Shown: positions 35,585 through 44,310, numbered from the stretch's first letter. The stretch is DNA of 64,000 nt from Paenibacillus sp. FSL H7-0331 (GCF_001956045.1 NZ_MRTH01000032.1:33273-97272), one strand, 5' to 3'. The notes: generated by a model not told the origin, from the letters alone. Numbers and translations are program-made.

Positions 35585-38500
35585 GGGTAAGGAGGAGCAA
35601 ACGGATGCACAGTAGAAGGTACGTTTCTTGTTTTGTGGTCATTTTTCTCTTTCTTTCCTTCATGCCAATCCGTCCTTGGACAGCTGCTGCAGAAGACCTA
35701 GTGTCTTCTAACGCAGCAGGTCCGCTTCCGGTCATGAAGGATATAAGCTGGAGCCCGGTAGAGCCCGCAATCGGTAACGAGCTGTCTTTTCAGGCTGTAG
35801 TTGAAAATCAAGGAGATGCAGCAACGAGTGGAAGTACGACTGTTCGCTTTACCGTAGACGGTTCGACGGTTATACAGGCGGTATATGAGGGGGCGATTGA
35901 GCCTCTCCAGACAGTCACGATCACAAGCAATCAGACATGGAGAGCTGCGCCTAATCATCATAAAATCAAGGCCGAGATCGAAGGAACTGTCTCCCATATG
36001 GAGAAGCTTATCATGCTTCCAGCCGCTGAATTAGCCCAAGGGAAGCCGATTACAGCTAGTTCCGAGAAGACGTCCACTGGGCGTACGGCCGCGATGGCTA
36101 TTGACGGAAATATCTCGACTCAATGGGAATCGGCAGCTTCACCCGCGCACCTTGTAGTGGATCTGGGAGCGCCCTATGATATCAATAAAGTTGTTCTTTA
36201 TCAAGGTCCGGATTGGAGTGCCAGAACGCTAACCTTCAACGTAGAAGGAAGCTTGGATGGCAATCAATTCACTACTCTGGCACCTGCCAAGGACTACCGG
36301 TTTGAGAAAACTCCGAAGCATAAACATGAGATTGGTTTCAATTCGGCTAATGTCCGTTATGTGCGTCTTAACGGCACCTACAATTCCAATGCGGCCAATG
36401 GTATTCAATTGACCCAATTGGAAGTGTATCAAGATCCAACCTACAAGAACCCCTCACAGATAGCTGCGAATCTCAAGGTGACGGGTCTTTCATGGCAACC
36501 TGTCAATGCTTTTGAAGGGGATTCGATCGTGTTTCATGCCGTAGTAGAAAATCTGGGTGATGAGGCGTATATAGGCGACCTGAACGTCCGCTTTGCCATC
36601 GGCAGCGACATGCTTACTGGCACTCAAGCAGGAGTAGTTCTTCCTAAGGGGTGGAAAACAACTCTTGTTTCAACGCCTTGGATTGCGTCAGCACCAACAG
36701 GCACACGATCGGTTTCGGTTCATGCTGACGGGTTCGAATCGAATGTCAGCTCATACCCAGTCCGGCTCCAGGCCGCCAACCTTCGATTGCCAAGTCAATG
36801 GACCTACAACCAGATTGGAAGTCACGAGCTGGCAGGATCAGCCACTTACAGTAACGGTGAGTTTACACTGGAAAGCTCAGGATTTGATATCGCCGGATTA
36901 TCGGATGAATTTAGCTATGTACATCAATCAACCAAGGGTGATGTAGCGGTTATAGCTCGAATTCAATCACTGACAGCTGCTGACAGCACAGCAAGTACAG
37001 GTATTATGTTCCGAGAGAGTCTGGAGGCGAATGGGAATTTTGTAGGCTTGCGACTGTCAGCTAACCGCAGTTTGCGGTTGGATAGCAGAAGCAATAACAG
37101 CAGCGTTGTAACCAGCAATTTGACAAGCGGAGTTACTACGCCTAAATATATAAAGCTGGAAAAAACAGATCATGTATTCTCTGCTTACGTGTCAAATGAT
37201 GGCTTACAGTGGGGATCGCCTCTGATTCAGCATCAGCAATCATTATCAGGTGAAGTGAGAGCCGGGGTATTCGCTGCCTCCAAGAATAGAAGCCAACGGA
37301 CGAAGGCTGTCTTCGAGAACTTGCGAATGGAAACGATTAACAAGCCTGATTTAGTCATAGAGCGTGTGACACTGCACCCAGCTGCTCCTAAGCCAGGGGA
37401 TCAAGTGACATTTACTGCTCACATAAAAAATCAGGGGCTTGTATCCACGAATGAGTCAACATTTAATGTCAATTTCAAGGTAGATCCATCGGTTAACGCT
37501 GCCACCGTCAGTTCGGCTGTATATATGGGCATCCTTCAATCTGGCGAGATGGCTGCCGTAACAGGCAATGCGGTATGGAGTGCAGTCAAGGGTACGCATG
37601 CTGTAGCGGCCACAGTGGATTCCGAAGGACATGTGGAAGAGAGCAATAAGCAAAATAATGAGAACATATATTATGCCGCTATACAAGAAGTGAAGAATGA
37701 AACCGAAATGACTGATTTTGACAAAAGAGCCCGATATATCGTTCAGACATTTGCTAACGAGCAGCCGCAGCAAACCGACAGGACACTTTGGGTCAAGGAA
37801 GCGGTATTCTATGCGCAGGCTAGGTTCGAACTGGGGACTGATGTTGATACGGCGCTTCAATGGATTAACAGTATCAATGATAATCCTGCTGGAAGCTCGA
37901 TGTTTTTTTACACGTCCAATATAGATACCTACTTGAAATATGGTCATCTGTATCCAGAGGCGCTGCGTCAAAAGGTGAAGCAAAAGCTGCAGGCTATCGA
38001 TTATTCTAACAATGGTAGCACCGAGAATCATATGATCAAGTTCAGAACGGCAGGCTATTTGGTTGCTCAAACTTGGCCGGACTGGAGCAAGGCCGTGGGG
38101 ACGAAGCAGTATGCTGAACAGGATTTGAGAAATTTGATGAATCGGTTTGTGAAATACGGAATGAAGGAATATGACTCAACCACGTATCTTGCTCTGTATG
38201 TGGAATGTCTCCTTATGCTTTACGAATATGCAGAGGACCCTTCTATGAAGCAGCAGGCTAAGATGACACTGGATTGGATGCTTGCCAATACGGGGGGAGA
38301 ATGGGTGAATGGCTACTGGATCTCCTCTACATTAAGGGATTATGAAGGTATTAGCCCTAAGCTGGGGGCAGCGGGCAATATTATAGCGTGGCTGTACTTC
38401 GGTGGTGATGAGCAGCCAAGGTTAAGGGAGAACGAGCTTAATTATCCGGAAGGGATGTATTCAGTTATAGGGGCGCTGTCCTCCTATAGGGTACCTGATA

Positions 38501-40956
38501 TTCTGACCCGTATCTCGTCTGACCGAGCAGTCCCTCATTTACATCTGGAAAGCCATGACCAACATCCAACCAACAAGCTCAACGGGCCTCACGGTTATCG
38601 AAAAACCAGCTTTATCACAAAGCAATACGGGGTAGCAAGCCAATTTGATGGTAACGGCACCTTAGGATGGTCAGATCAACTGCGCCGTTGGTTGGTACGA
38701 TGGGAGTCCGACGAGCCTTATAGCACCTTCTTTATGACTCATCCCAAACGAGGGGGAATTAAATCAGGGGCAACTCCTTATGAGCAGGTTCTTCAAAAGG
38801 ATGGAGCAATTGTAGCTGTTTATAACATTCCGGCCAGCGATCCTTACCCCTATGTGAATGCGCCCTTCTCAAGCTCGTTCAAGAAGCTGGTAGAAGATCC
38901 GAGCGGCTGGTTATTCGGGCATGGAGGAAGCGTTCTGCTAGCAGTGAAGCCTTTGAAGCCCTACGTATGGACTCAGGAATCCATCGGATCATTGAGCATA
39001 CCCGTTTTGCGAAGCGAGCAGCTAAAGAATGGAATCATCGTAGAAACAGCAGATCCTATATCTTATCAGGTGGAAAACGATAATGCCTTGAGCAATGAAG
39101 AACGCATTAACAATGAACTTCAGCGTTTTGCACAAGCGATTAAGAGTCAAACAACTGTAGATACCTCTGGCCTTGATCAGACGAATCCAACGATCACTTA
39201 TACCGCGCTATCTGGTGAAAATCTGAGCATCACCTATAACGGTGATCGCAAGATTAATGGAAGTGCTGTCGATTATACGGCTTGGCCGTTAATCCGCTCT
39301 CCATTCATCGAGCAGGAGGTCGGCAGTGACGTCATGATGCTTCGGCACGGCGGTGAAACATTGACCTATGATTTTAGTCAATGGACGATTCATACACCCG
39401 CAGAGTCAGCGGATTTATCGGTAAGTCAAGTTGGCTGGTCTCCAGATAAACCACAGGTAAATGACAACGTTACTTTTAATGCTACGATCCGAAACGCGGG
39501 TCTGGCAGCTGCCACGGGGGGATTTGAAATCACCTTTCGCGTTGATGGCTCTATGATCGGAACCGTCCAGCATCAGGGAGCGCTTGAACCTGGGAAGACG
39601 GCTGTTATAACCTCCGGTACCTGGAAGCCCACGGAGGGAAAGGTCTACGTGGTGAAGGCAGAGGTCCGATTATTGAACGCTCAGGAAACGAATTCGTCGA
39701 ATAACGAACTGGAGAAAAGTGTGGCTGTTTCAGGACCTGTTCACATTTTGTTCCAAGATGATTTTGAAACCAATATTACGACTCTATGGGACTCTGCGGG
39801 AAGCGTGGGAAGTTGGTCCCATGTCACGGATGCTACTCTCTCCTCCAAGGTGATGAAAGGCACCAGTACAGCCACAACCGGCAATCCGGTGCGGAAGGTG
39901 GCCAAATCAGGGCCATGGGAAGATTACGATGAGACGAACAAAAATTATCTGTTTACATTCAAAGCCAAATATGCGGAAGGCACCGCCAGTAACGGGACGG
40001 GGGAACAGATGAGAACGCTAGTTCGTTTTGCCAACCCGCAGGCCTATTACTATTTTGAATTCAGCAGCAAAAAGAAGACGGTTTCCTTTGTTAAGTACAC
40101 GACGGCGACCAACTTTATTACGATTAACCAGCCAATCAGCCTGACAGCTATACTGCCTGGTTTTAACTTCAACACCTACAATCAATATTCGATTAAGGCG
40201 GAGGAGGATGTTTTTTACTTGTATATCAATGACCAACTCGTCATGCAGACAAATCCGGATCAGGATATAACGGCTGGCTCGGTAGGCTTCATGAATCGAA
40301 ATTCCGAGCTATGGATCGATGAGGTTCAGGTGCAATCTTTACAGAGTGTATCTCCGAATCCTGGAGACTCGGCCGTCTTCGACTTCCGTCTGGCCCCAAC
40401 TCCATCTGGCGGAAATGAAATAGCCATTGATGTAGGGGTCAGGGATGCTCAGGATCTATACGGCTTCGTGTTCGATATAGCCTATGATCGAAACCAATTA
40501 TCCCTGTCGAAGGTAGAGGCACATTCCGACTTTGGAGAACATGCGTATGTGGGCTATCAAGATCATGGAACCTTCGTCCGAATGGCTGGCACACGGACCA
40601 GCGCAGATGGTGGACAGGGAATTAACGGAGAAGCACGTCTGATCAGGCTGTTCTTTACGCCAGTACACCTTGACGATGTGATGAGCTTTACCCTTCGCAA
40701 TGGTTCGGACTATTCGAATAGTCAAGGAGTAAGCTTCATGATTGAAGAGGATATCGTGGCCCTGCTGGCACTGGCCAATGCAGACGTTAACGGTGATGGG
40801 AAGATTACCATTAATGATCTTGTTCTCGTTGCCAAAGCATACGGGAGCAAGGCTGTGGATGATACTAGATACAAGCTGGCCTATGACATGAATCAAGATC
40901 AAATTATTGATATTGCTGATTTAAGCTTCATTGCACTTAAGCTGCTTCAGAAATAA
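35578..40956 (+). CDS. Giant secreted lyase-like protein with discoidin, CARDB, cohesin and dockerin modules (1792 aa)
   Basis: The signal peptide is residues 1-38. ATG 35578 and ATG 35605 both have good ribosome sites; I use the first. Modules in order: CARDB (~50-145), F5/8-type C discoidin (~150-285), CARDB (~295-400), jelly-roll/DUF1349-like (~405-585), CARDB (~592-700), an alpha/alpha-barrel (~705-1010, with AVFYAQARFELG, ENHMIKFRTAGYLVAQTWPD, GGEWVNGYWISST), a beta-sandwich (~1010-1275, RAVPHLHLESHDQHPTNKLN), CARDB (~1280-1385), another jelly-roll (~1390-1590), cohesin (~1598-1725) and a full dockerin with two calcium loops (DVNGDGKITIND at 1736; DMNQDQIIDIAD at 1770). Alpha/alpha-barrel plus beta-sandwich is the layout of several polysaccharide lyases. 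I cannot assign the catalytic residues. Confidence 0.85.
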   Translation: MVRVRRSKRMHSRRYVSCFVVIFLFLSFMPIRPWTAAAEDLVSSNAAGPLPVMKDISWSPVEPAIGNELSFQAVVENQGDAATSGSTTVRFTVDGSTVIQAVYEGAIEPLQTVTITSNQTWRAAPNHHKIKAEIEGTVSHMEKLIMLPAAELAQGKPITASSEKTSTGRTAAMAIDGNISTQWESAASPAHLVVDLGAPYDINKVVLYQGPDWSARTLTFNVEGSLDGNQFTTLAPAKDYRFEKTPKHKHEIGFNSANVRYVRLNGTYNSNAANGIQLTQLEVYQDPTYKNPSQIAANLKVTGLSWQPVNAFEGDSIVFHAVVENLGDEAYIGDLNVRFAIGSDMLTGTQAGVVLPKGWKTTLVSTPWIASAPTGTRSVSVHADGFESNVSSYPVRLQAANLRLPSQWTYNQIGSHELAGSATYSNGEFTLESSGFDIAGLSDEFSYVHQSTKGDVAVIARIQSLTAADSTASTGIMFRESLEANGNFVGLRLSANRSLRLDSRSNNSSVVTSNLTSGVTTPKYIKLEKTDHVFSAYVSNDGLQWGSPLIQHQQSLSGEVRAGVFAASKNRSQRTKAVFENLRMETINKPDLVIERVTLHPAAPKPGDQVTFTAHIKNQGLVSTNESTFNVNFKVDPSVNAATVSSAVYMGILQSGEMAAVTGNAVWSAVKGTHAVAATVDSEGHVEESNKQNNENIYYAAIQEVKNETEMTDFDKRARYIVQTFANEQPQQTDRTLWVKEAVFYAQARFELGTDVDTALQWINSINDNPAGSSMFFYTSNIDTYLKYGHLYPEALRQKVKQKLQAIDYSNNGSTENHMIKFRTAGYLVAQTWPDWSKAVGTKQYAEQDLRNLMNRFVKYGMKEYDSTTYLALYVECLLMLYEYAEDPSMKQQAKMTLDWMLANTGGEWVNGYWISSTLRDYEGISPKLGAAGNIIAWLYFGGDEQPRLRENELNYPEGMYSVIGALSSYRVPDILTRISSDRAVPHLHLESHDQHPTNKLNGPHGYRKTSFITKQYGVASQFDGNGTLGWSDQLRRWLVRWESDEPYSTFFMTHPKRGGIKSGATPYEQVLQKDGAIVAVYNIPASDPYPYVNAPFSSSFKKLVEDPSGWLFGHGGSVLLAVKPLKPYVWTQESIGSLSIPVLRSEQLKNGIIVETADPISYQVENDNALSNEERINNELQRFAQAIKSQTTVDTSGLDQTNPTITYTALSGENLSITYNGDRKINGSAVDYTAWPLIRSPFIEQEVGSDVMMLRHGGETLTYDFSQWTIHTPAESADLSVSQVGWSPDKPQVNDNVTFNATIRNAGLAAATGGFEITFRVDGSMIGTVQHQGALEPGKTAVITSGTWKPTEGKVYVVKAEVRLLNAQETNSSNNELEKSVAVSGPVHILFQDDFETNITTLWDSAGSVGSWSHVTDATLSSKVMKGTSTATTGNPVRKVAKSGPWEDYDETNKNYLFTFKAKYAEGTASNGTGEQMRTLVRFANPQAYYYFEFSSKKKTVSFVKYTTATNFITINQPISLTAILPGFNFNTYNQYSIKAEEDVFYLYINDQLVMQTNPDQDITAGSVGFMNRNSELWIDEVQVQSLQSVSPNPGDSAVFDFRLAPTPSGGNEIAIDVGVRDAQDLYGFVFDIAYDRNQLSLSKVEAHSDFGEHAYVGYQDHGTFVRMAGTRTSADGGQGINGEARLIRLFFTPVHLDDVMSFTLRNGSDYSNSQGVSFMIEEDIVALLALANADVNGDGKITINDLVLVAKAYGSKAVDDTRYKLAYDMNQDQIIDIADLSFIALKLLQK

Positions 40957-40968
40957 TTGGACCGTATG

Positions 40969-40997
40969 CAGCCTGCTGTGAATGTCATAGCAGGCTG
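40969..40997 (+). other. Intercistronic stem-loop without T-run
   Basis: CAGCCTGCT (40969-40977) and AGCAGGCTG (40989-40997) pair perfectly over a 11-nt loop. No T-run follows and the next ribosome site comes 15 nt later. It may stabilise or process the mRNA between the enzyme and scaffold genes, as known for cellulosome operons in clostridia. Confidence 0.55.
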
Positions 40998-41026
40998 TCC
41001 GGGCAATAAGGATAAGGAGAACAATA

Positions 41027-43102
41027 ATGACTAAAACAGCTGCAACGATATGTGTATGCCTCATGCTCCTGCTGGGTATGATTCCATCTTTCTCAGCTAA
41101 AGCTGCCTCCTTGGAAGCCGATTTCCGCTTGGAGCTTTCCTCTGGCGGGAAAGAAGGGAATTTGAAGCAAGGCCAGCCTTTTGAAATCAGAGTAACGGGA
41201 CATTCAGTAAATGACTTGTTCGGGATTGAATTTCACCTTGAGTATGATCCCAGTATCCTTCAGCTATCTGAGAATAACGGAGTTTCGGTCAATGAACGAT
41301 TTCAGTTGTTGGTGAAGGAGACGGATACACAGCATGGCCGGATCACGATGGCGATGACAAGGAAAAGCCTGCCAACTGGTGAAACCGAGGATCTGACAGT
41401 TTCCACGCTGCAATTTCAGCCTGTCTCGACCGGAACGGTTACTTTAAAGCTGGTTGGTGTCAAAGCGGTCGATTCCTCACCGCAACTGATTCCGTCCAAC
41501 ATGAACTTCACACTGCCAGTAACCGTCATTTCAAACCCAATTGAGCCTGGCGGTCCTGTTAATCCTGTTAAACCAGGTGGATCGAGTACGCCAAGCGTCC
41601 CTCCTGTAACCATCATTTCAAACCCAATTGAGCCTGGCGGTCCTGTTAATTCTGCTGAACCAGGTGGACCGAGTACGCCAAGCATCCCTCCTGTAACGCC
41701 CAACGCTCCATTCATTGATTTAATCCATACAGCTTATCAACATATGACCCGTACAGAGATCGTTGAGCACGGTAAAGCATTACTGGAGGGTCTTGGGGAC
41801 AGTAAGAATATGGAGCTTAAAGATCTAGTTATGAAGAAGGTGAAGGAGTTAGTCGTGTATCTTTCAACTATTCAGGCTGGTCTTGTTGAGCATCGTGGCA
41901 ATGAAATCACCTATGCTTTTCCTAATCACGATTTCACCGAGCATATCAGCAGCTTCTTAAAGACACTCGAAGAATATAACCAGATCCTGAAGGGGATAGG
42001 GATTAGGTCGCTCTCAGAAGAAATAGGAAAACAGATCTTCATTGAGACTGATGATAGAGTTAGTCCGGGGGAGAAGGTGAAGCTCTGGCTGCCATCCTCG
42101 GATATGAAATTACTGCTGTTAAACGACACAGCACTTAGGATTGTTATCTCAGGAGCTACCTTTATAATTCCGCCGGGAGCTTGGGAGGTAGAAGAGGGAA
42201 TCGTAGGAAACGAAGAACAGGCCAGTTTATTATTAACGGTAAGCAGGTTACAAGGTGATGTAACAAACCTGGCAGATGGATATACACCGATTGGAAGCGT
42301 ATATGAATTTCAATTGGATGAAGTCAAAGGAGAACGCACCCAATCCGTTACTCACTTTAAAAAACGTATTCAAGTACAGATTGCACTCCCCAGTAGGGTC
42401 GGAACGACCATCGATCTCGAGAAACTGGGTAGTTACTGGTTCGATGAAGATCAGCAGCAATGGAATTATGTAGGTGGGAAGATTAGACAAGACAATATGA
42501 TCTTCACTACGGATCATTTTAGTCGATATAGGATCATGCATTACGACAAGCGGTTCGTTGATGTAGATAAAGATCATTGGGCCGACAATGAGATTCGTAT
42601 ATTAGCCGCTAAACATATCGTTAATGGAAAGGATGAGGACAGCTTTATCCCGGATGGAATGGTTACACGTGCTGAATTTGCCGCATTATTGATAAGAGCT
42701 TTGGGCTTAGAGTATCAGCCTGTTGAAGGTATGTTCCGGGACGTGGGGAAAGATCAATGGTATGCCCAAACGGTCGAAACCGCAGCCAGAGCAGGCATTG
42801 TGAGCGGGCTTGGAGACGGATTGTTCGATCCTGAGGGAGAAATCACACGCGAACAGATGACCGTTATGCTTGTCAATGCACTTATGACTTCAAGCGAGGC
42901 TATCTTGCCAGTTGTGAGCGATAAAGAGCTACCCTTTCAAGATCAGGCACAGATCAGCCTCTGGGCTTTGGATTCTGTCCGTATTGCTTATGAATGGGGC
43001 ATAATCAATGGTGTAGCTGAAAGGGCCTTTGCTCCGCAAGAGCATGCACAGCGAGCTCAGGCAGCTTCGATCCTATTCCGATTACTGCAACATTTGAGCT
43101 AG
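41027..43102 (+). CDS. Cell-surface anchoring scaffold: cohesin plus three SLH domains (691 aa)
   Basis: AAGGAG precedes ATG 41027. Modules: signal peptide (1-27, MLLLGMIPSFSAKAA); cohesin (~30-165, FEIRVTGHSVNDLFGIEFHL, YDPSILQLS, ISTLQFQPVSTGTVTLKLVG-like strands); a Pro/Gly linker of two 29-residue repeats (NPIEPGGPVN...); a middle region (~226-500) with a ZU5-like/beta-rich part (IPPGAWEVEEGIV, GSYWFDEDQQQWNYVGGKI); and three SLH domains (~507-560, 567-620, 634-691; HWADNEIRILAAKHIVNGKD, WYAQTVETAARAGIVSGLGD, LWALDSVRIAYEWGIINGVA). SLH domains bind pyruvylated cell-wall polysaccharide, so the cohesin is displayed on the cell surface. It is last in the operon, behind two dockerin-bearing enzymes, and is their likely dock. 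Confidence 0.88.
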   Translation: MTKTAATICVCLMLLLGMIPSFSAKAASLEADFRLELSSGGKEGNLKQGQPFEIRVTGHSVNDLFGIEFHLEYDPSILQLSENNGVSVNERFQLLVKETDTQHGRITMAMTRKSLPTGETEDLTVSTLQFQPVSTGTVTLKLVGVKAVDSSPQLIPSNMNFTLPVTVISNPIEPGGPVNPVKPGGSSTPSVPPVTIISNPIEPGGPVNSAEPGGPSTPSIPPVTPNAPFIDLIHTAYQHMTRTEIVEHGKALLEGLGDSKNMELKDLVMKKVKELVVYLSTIQAGLVEHRGNEITYAFPNHDFTEHISSFLKTLEEYNQILKGIGIRSLSEEIGKQIFIETDDRVSPGEKVKLWLPSSDMKLLLLNDTALRIVISGATFIIPPGAWEVEEGIVGNEEQASLLLTVSRLQGDVTNLADGYTPIGSVYEFQLDEVKGERTQSVTHFKKRIQVQIALPSRVGTTIDLEKLGSYWFDEDQQQWNYVGGKIRQDNMIFTTDHFSRYRIMHYDKRFVDVDKDHWADNEIRILAAKHIVNGKDEDSFIPDGMVTRAEFAALLIRALGLEYQPVEGMFRDVGKDQWYAQTVETAARAGIVSGLGDGLFDPEGEITREQMTVMLVNALMTSSEAILPVVSDKELPFQDQAQISLWALDSVRIAYEWGIINGVAERAFAPQEHAQRAQAASILFRLLQHLS
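41519..41692 (+). repeat. Tandem 87-bp repeat encoding the Pro/Gly linker
   Basis: Two units (41519-41605, 41606-41692), about 90% identical, encode VTVISNPIEPGGPVN... and VTIISNPIEPGGPVN.... The unit length is a multiple of three, so copy number can change without breaking the scaffold gene and would alter the distance of the cohesin from the wall anchor. Confidence 0.9.
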
Positions 43103-43131
43103 ATTTGATTCAACGGTGAGCCCGTTCATTC

Positions 43132-43175
43132 AAAGAAGCCAAAAAGTAGAGTTTCTCTGCTTTCAGGCTTCTTTT
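43132..43175 (+). terminator. Intrinsic terminator closing the enzyme/scaffold operon
   Basis: AAAGAAGCC (43132-43140) pairs with GGCTTCTTT (43166-43174), with inner pairing AGTAGAG/CTCTGCT, then T-rich sequence. It lies 30 nt behind the scaffold stop codon. Confidence 0.8.
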
Positions 43176-43297
43176 TGCTGTAAAGTTAAAATCGTACATG
43201 AAGGAAACAAGATTTGATGATTATTCGTTACAAGCCGTTTTATTATGATTCGTAGAGAACAGGGGAAAGGGTGGGGTTTTTGCAAATTTTTTTAAAA

Positions 43298-43312
43298 AGT
43301 AAGCGCTTTACT
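43298..43312. promoter_or_regulatory. Orphan LacI/CcpA-like operator
   Basis: AGTAAGCGCTTTACT is a near-palindrome with the AAGCGCTT core of LacI-family and catabolite-responsive sites. No gene follows in a fitting position; an IS630 derivative starts 6 bp later, so the gene it controlled may have been lost. Confidence 0.35.
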
Positions 43313-43317
43313 ATCTT

Positions 43318-43849
43318 CTATATAAGTTGAACTATTGAATATCCTGATTAAAACCTGACACAAAGACGGTCGATGATGGTCAAGGGGGTTTTCATTATCT
43401 CATCCATGAATTGTTGCACGTTGGTGCGAATCTCTGCAACTGTGTGGTAAAAAACGTTGTTAATGATGTCCGATTTGAGCCATTTCCATAAACCTTCGAC
43501 AATATTGAGTTTCGGGCTGTATGGAGGCAAGAATACAAGCTCAAGTCGATCTTTCATCTCGTTCAGGAATGGTGCGAGCAGCTTTGCATGGTGAATTCTT
43601 GCATTGTCTAATACGATCACGATTTTATACATGAATGACGAAATCGACCATTTGCTATTTGAAGACGAGTCCATGATCCGCGATTACCAAGACGATCTTT
43701 TGCTTTTTTCATCGCGGTTTCGATTTCTTGAAATGCACCTGTGTTTTCCATTCTGATTTCCTGCCTGTCTAAGTGGTTTCCTAATTACTTCGACATGCAG
43801 AAGCAAAATCCTTACCATTGTTTTCTAATCTTTAGTTCAACTTATATAG
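43318..43849 (-). mobile_element. IS630-family element, internally deleted, with perfect 17-bp inverted repeats
   Basis: CTATATAAGTTGAACTA (43318-43334) and TAGTTCAACTTATATAG (43833-43849) are perfect inverted repeats. On the minus strand the transposase starts at ATG 43751 (MENTGAFQEIETAMKKAKDR), is then deleted internally, and resumes with its C-terminal third. Related ends lie at 49711-49792 and 63695-63780. With intact ends but no complete transposase, it is a candidate non-autonomous element. Confidence 0.85.
43348..43674 (-). pseudogene. IS630 transposase, C-terminal fragment
   Basis: The frame contains IVIVLDNARIHHAKLLAPFL (second catalytic Asp, followed by the conserved N-x-x-x-H pattern) and LVFLPPYSPKLNIVEGLWKW (third acidic residue, Glu), the classic end of IS630/Tc1 transposases. 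The N-terminal helix-turn-helix and first Asp are missing. It ends inside the left inverted repeat region at TGA near 43348. Confidence 0.88.
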
Positions 43850-43904
43850 AACTTTTTTAAGTTCTGACTGTCATTTTTATTCCAGCAGATAGGAGTTGCT
43901 TTTT

Positions 43905-44192
43905 ATGATAACTAAACGTGGGCGGGCTGACGTTTGCCCTTATTCTGCAGCGGTATGGTGTAAAAGCCATCGTCTGTGAACACGAACCATTCCCTGCCAG
44001 CCGCAAGCAAGGTGGTTCAATAGACATTCACCACGATTCCGGACAAATGGCGCTAAGAGAGGCGGACATATTCGAACAATTCGAAGCGCTCGCCCGATAT
44101 GAAGGACAAGAGTCCCACCTTCTCGATAAAACCGGCAAAGTCTTTTTGGACGAGGTGGCTGACCTCAATGAAGGGGATCATCAAGCCGTGGA
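43905..44192 (+). pseudogene. FAD-dependent monooxygenase, N-terminal fragment
   Basis: AGGAGTTGC precedes ATG 43905 (MITKRG...), but the dinucleotide-binding glycine loop is mostly deleted and the frame changes. From 43918 it reads GGLTFALILQRYGVKAIVCE, then GGSIDIHHDSGQMALREADI, typical of TetX-like flavoprotein monooxygenases. It is cut off near 44192, where an IS3 transposase tail is fused in. It cannot bind FAD properly and is non-functional. Confidence 0.75.
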
Positions 44193-44310
44193 TAAGATTA
44201 TATTTATTTTTATAACTACCAGCGGTTTCAATCCAATCTGAAACAGCGCGCACCGATTGAATATCGATGCACGCTGGCAGCATAGCTTATTTTCATCTGT
44301 CTACTTGACA
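44193..44310 (+). mobile_element. IS3-family transposase tail and right end
   Basis: In the frame starting near 44195 the sequence reads DYIYFYNYQRFQSNLKQRAP and IEYRCTLAA with TAG at 44283-44285, the standard C-terminus of IS3/IS150 OrfB. Shortly after, TGTCTACTTGACAG (44298-44311) is a typical IS3 terminal repeat; its reverse complement matches CGTCAAGTAGACA at 54555-54567. Only the right end survives here. Confidence 0.75.
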
